The notes beneath the pieces are model-generated. The model was given only the letters and a program-made list of their open reading frames with translations, did no database searches and had not been told where the DNA came from. A program made the translations under genes and the position numbers. Below, in pieces: positions 5,641 to 5,972 of a stretch of 5,972 nucleotides of DNA. Each line of letters begins with the position of its first letter. Position 1 is the stretch's first letter. The stretch comes from Deltaproteobacteria bacterium (lineage in GTDB: Bacteria > Desulfobacterota > DSM-4660 > Desulfatiglandales > B25-G16), in assembly GCA_019308645.1 (NCBI GenBank), contig JAFDHR010000151.1:4013-9984 (forward strand), in the 5' to 3' direction.

Positions 5641-5912
5641 TGGTAATCCGGGGAACTTTTTGACAGGCCCTGCGACTTTCTTGGAATAAGCTATTGTCGC
5701 TGTAATATTTCAGGAAATTAGTTTTTGGAACTTTTGCTTATAAATCAGGTCTGGGCCAGGGATTAACTGGATTTATATGATTTTTTATTTATCCTGTCTA
5801 TCCTGTCTAAAAAAGGAAATTCTTGAAAAACTATAAAAACATTGACAAAGGCAGTTGGCGAGATGTAAGTAAAAATACGTAATACAACCCAAATAACTCC
5901 AGAAGCCGGCTC
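5641..5912. other. Intergenic region with no clear gene or terminator
   Basis: No ORF with a ribosome site is visible on either strand. The only stem near the kinase stop, GCGAC/GTCGC (5672-5676 and 5696-5700), has a 19-nt loop and no T-run, so I do not call a terminator. TTGACA at 5842-5847 is a perfect -35 hexamer, but the best -10 at 17-18 bp (TAAGTA) is poor. No TGCACA dyad and no sigma-54 element with GG-N10-GC was found on the plus strand. Confidence 0.5.
5759..5809. repeat. Dispersed-repeat-like element of GGATT and ATCCTGTCT units
   Basis: The left part contains GGATTAACT and GGATTTATAT, about 10 bp apart. The right part is a perfect tandem duplication of ATCCTGTCT (5791-5799 and 5800-5808). 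The two halves are imperfectly complementary (GGAT against ATCC) around a T-rich centre. From memory, intergenic elements of ATCCTGT/ACAGGAT units recur in many copies in environmental bacterial genomes; only one copy is in this window, so the assignment is by resemblance. Confidence 0.45.
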
Positions 5913-5972
5913 ATGAAAAAACACCATTTCTATGGCGGCCTGTTCGTTGTTCTTTTGCTCATCACAAAAAGT
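5913..5972 (+). CDS. N-terminus of a probable exported protein, cut by window edge
   Basis: Twenty codons are visible: MKKHHFYGG followed by the hydrophobic run LFVVLLLI and TKS. The basic start and hydrophobic core look like a Sec signal peptide or membrane anchor; the cleavage region and the mature protein lie beyond the window. The ATG is the only usable start, since a stop at 5880-5882 closes the frame and no other start codon lies between. The ribosome site is weak (AGAAG at 5901-5905, 7 nt before). Function cannot be assigned. It is on the same strand as the kinase, 272 bp downstream, and is probably transcribed separately. Confidence 0.6.
   Translation, partial: MKKHHFYGGLFVVLLLITKS

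Noticed and set aside
5672..5700. GCGAC/GTCGC stem as a terminator of the kinase gene
   Set aside because: Five base pairs with a 19-nt loop and no T-run.
5735..5750. TTGGAAC...TTGCT as a sigma-54 promoter for the last gene
   Set aside because: GG and GC are only seven bases apart instead of ten, so it cannot be recognised as -24/-12.

Overview
The window looks like a bacterial chromosome fragment. It holds a sigma-54 two-component regulatory module flanked by a lipid A-type acyltransferase gene on the left and the first 20 codons of a probable exported protein on the right. The style of the hybrid kinase (HDFNN H-box, terminal receiver) and of the NtrC-type regulator, with moderate AT richness, suggests a deltaproteobacterium/Desulfobacterota or a similar Gram-negative environmental lineage. 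This is inferred from protein style only; Nitrospirota or Planctomycetota are not excluded. An LpxL/HtrB-family gene implies an outer membrane.

Layout: (1) 1-865, minus strand: acyltransferase gene, 288 residues visible, its C-terminal end cut by the window edge. (2) 866-1275: a divergent regulatory region with two tandem dyads of TGCACA-N6-TGTGCA, a TATAAT box facing right, a weak sigma-54-like element facing left, a short inverted repeat and four tandem GTTGNNN heptamers. (3) 1276-2631, plus: complete NtrC-type response regulator (receiver, AAA+ with GAFTGA, Fis-type HTH). (4) 2632-3126: a possible 47-codon gene on the minus strand (2641-2784) with a strong Shine-Dalgarno and a good sigma-70 promoter, a second pair of the same dyads (2848-2889), and a consensus sigma-54 promoter (2940-2955) facing right. 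(5) 3127-5640, plus: 837-residue membrane-anchored hybrid histidine kinase (two TM segments, GAF, PAS, HisKA, HATPase, receiver). (6) 5641-5912: non-coding, with a dispersed-repeat-like element. (7) 5913-5972: start of a gene encoding a signal-peptide-like N-terminus.

The main result is the regulatory architecture. The two intergenic regions carry the same operator in pairs, each pair exactly 22 bp centre to centre, with one perfect and one degenerate dyad. They are arranged as mirror images: moving out from the operators one meets first a sigma-70 promoter firing back across them, then a sigma-54 element firing away. A simple model is that the regulator binds all four dyads, activates the kinase gene through sigma-54 (and perhaps the acyltransferase gene), and blocks sigma-70 transcription of its own gene and of the 47-residue ORF. 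This would be a self-wired sensor circuit with a possible peptide component and an envelope-lipid gene as a candidate output. The operator and promoter sequences are read directly; the binding partner and the regulatory effects are inference.
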